64,000 nucleotides of DNA, taken from contig JAVMKO010000002.1 in NCBI GenBank assembly GCA_032164245.1, positions 58,189,840 through 58,253,839 of the forward strand, given 5' to 3'. A program made the position numbers and the translations under genes. This document shows positions 63,484-64,000 of this stretch, in pieces. The notes beneath the pieces were generated by a model. The model saw only the letters and a program-made list of their open reading frames with translations, was not told where the DNA came from and did no database searches. The stretch comes from Sternotherus odoratus. Lineage: Eukaryota > Chordata > Testudines > Kinosternidae. Positions within the stretch are counted from its first letter, which is position 1, and each line of letters starts with the position of its first letter.

Positions 63484-64000
63484 CAGGGGTCTCAAACTCA
63501 AATGACCACGAGGGCCGCATGAGGACTAGTGCACTGGCTCGAGAGCCGCACCACTGACACACACACACACACACCCTCGCTGCCCCGGCTGTGCCCCCAC
63601 TCCACCCCTTCCATGAGGACTAGTGCACTGGCCCGAGGGCCGCACCACTGACACACACCCCGCCCTTGCTGCTCCGGCTCCGCCCCCACTCCACCCCTTC
63701 CAAGAGGTCCCACCCCTGCCCCACCTCCTCCTCTGAGCATGCAGCTCCCCATTCCCTCCTGGAAAGCACTAGGCACCACCAACAGCTGTTTGGCAAACAA
63801 AGCAAGAGCAATCTAGGAAGTCCAGAGCTAGAAACACACGCGGCCCAGCCAGGCAGCAGAGAAGCCTCCACTTCTGGCCCCTCCGTCCTGCAAACTGCTA
63901 TGGGAGGACCGGGGGGGGGGGGGGCAGGAAGCTTGGCGGGCCGCAGGGAAGGGCTTGGCGGGCCGCATGTGGCCCCTGGGCCGCATGTTTGAGACCCCTG
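63484..64000. mobile_element. hAT element reaching the window edge
   Basis: CAGGGGTCTCAAACTC at the left and GTTTGAGACCCCTG at the last bases are terminal repeats. The right target duplication lies outside the window. The left candidate is CTTTAGTT. The interior is GC-rich, with a (CA)n tract and duplicated GAGGACTAGTGCACTGGC. No transposase. Confidence 0.8.

Overview
This is vertebrate nuclear DNA, most likely from a turtle. The host assignment is an inference from three things. There are exons of two conserved vertebrate genes, TCEA1 (+ strand) and RGS20 (- strand). There is a tRNA-derived SINE of the kind described from turtles (Cry family). The repeat mix of CR1, MIR, hAT, Harbinger-like and Tigger-like elements, Helitron, Penelope-like and DIRS elements is rich in classes that are scarce or absent in birds and mammals.

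Host genes. The 3' seven coding exons of TCEA1 (transcription elongation factor TFIIS) run from 8274 to the stop codon at 37484. Its 5' exons are not in the window and must lie upstream, so 1-8273 is probably TCEA1 intron. RGS20 (RGSZ1, a GTPase-activating protein for Galpha-z/i) is read leftward through four coding exons between 56205 and 43252. The two genes converge, with 5.8 kb between their stop codons, as the human orthologues do. Everything from about 56.2 kb to the right edge is upstream of the first RGS20 exon seen here and may be intron or flank.

TCEA1 carries an AT-AC (U12-type) intron at 22946-26793, with a near-consensus donor and a near-consensus branch site 11-12 nt from the acceptor. 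One RGS20 intron also has a perfect U12-style donor (GTATCCTTT), but its branch site is unclear.

Mobile DNA. The centrepiece is a DIRS-type tyrosine-recombinase retrotransposon at 11690-17618. All three ORFs (gag-like, RT/RNase H, tyrosine recombinase) are uninterrupted. It has inverted terminal repeats, with an extension of about 28 nt on the right one, and an internal complementary region whose two halves are the reverse complements of the two element ends. It sits inside debris of an older DIRS copy that was also invaded by a Harbinger-like element, which itself holds a CR1 tail and an hAT element with an exact 8-bp target duplication. Two more decayed DIRS copies (33.1-36.2 kb and 52.0-54.95 kb) keep terminal repeats, the internal complementary region and recombinase fragments, but I found no reverse transcriptase in either.

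Other elements include several hAT elements with 8-bp target duplications, three Tigger-like TA-flanked elements, a Helitron filled with C-rich/G-rich arrays, a head-to-head pair of Penelope-like fragments at 3.9-5.7 kb and two Penelope-like tails. No RNA genes, CRISPR arrays or prokaryotic features were seen. Most short open frames are chance or repeat-derived.
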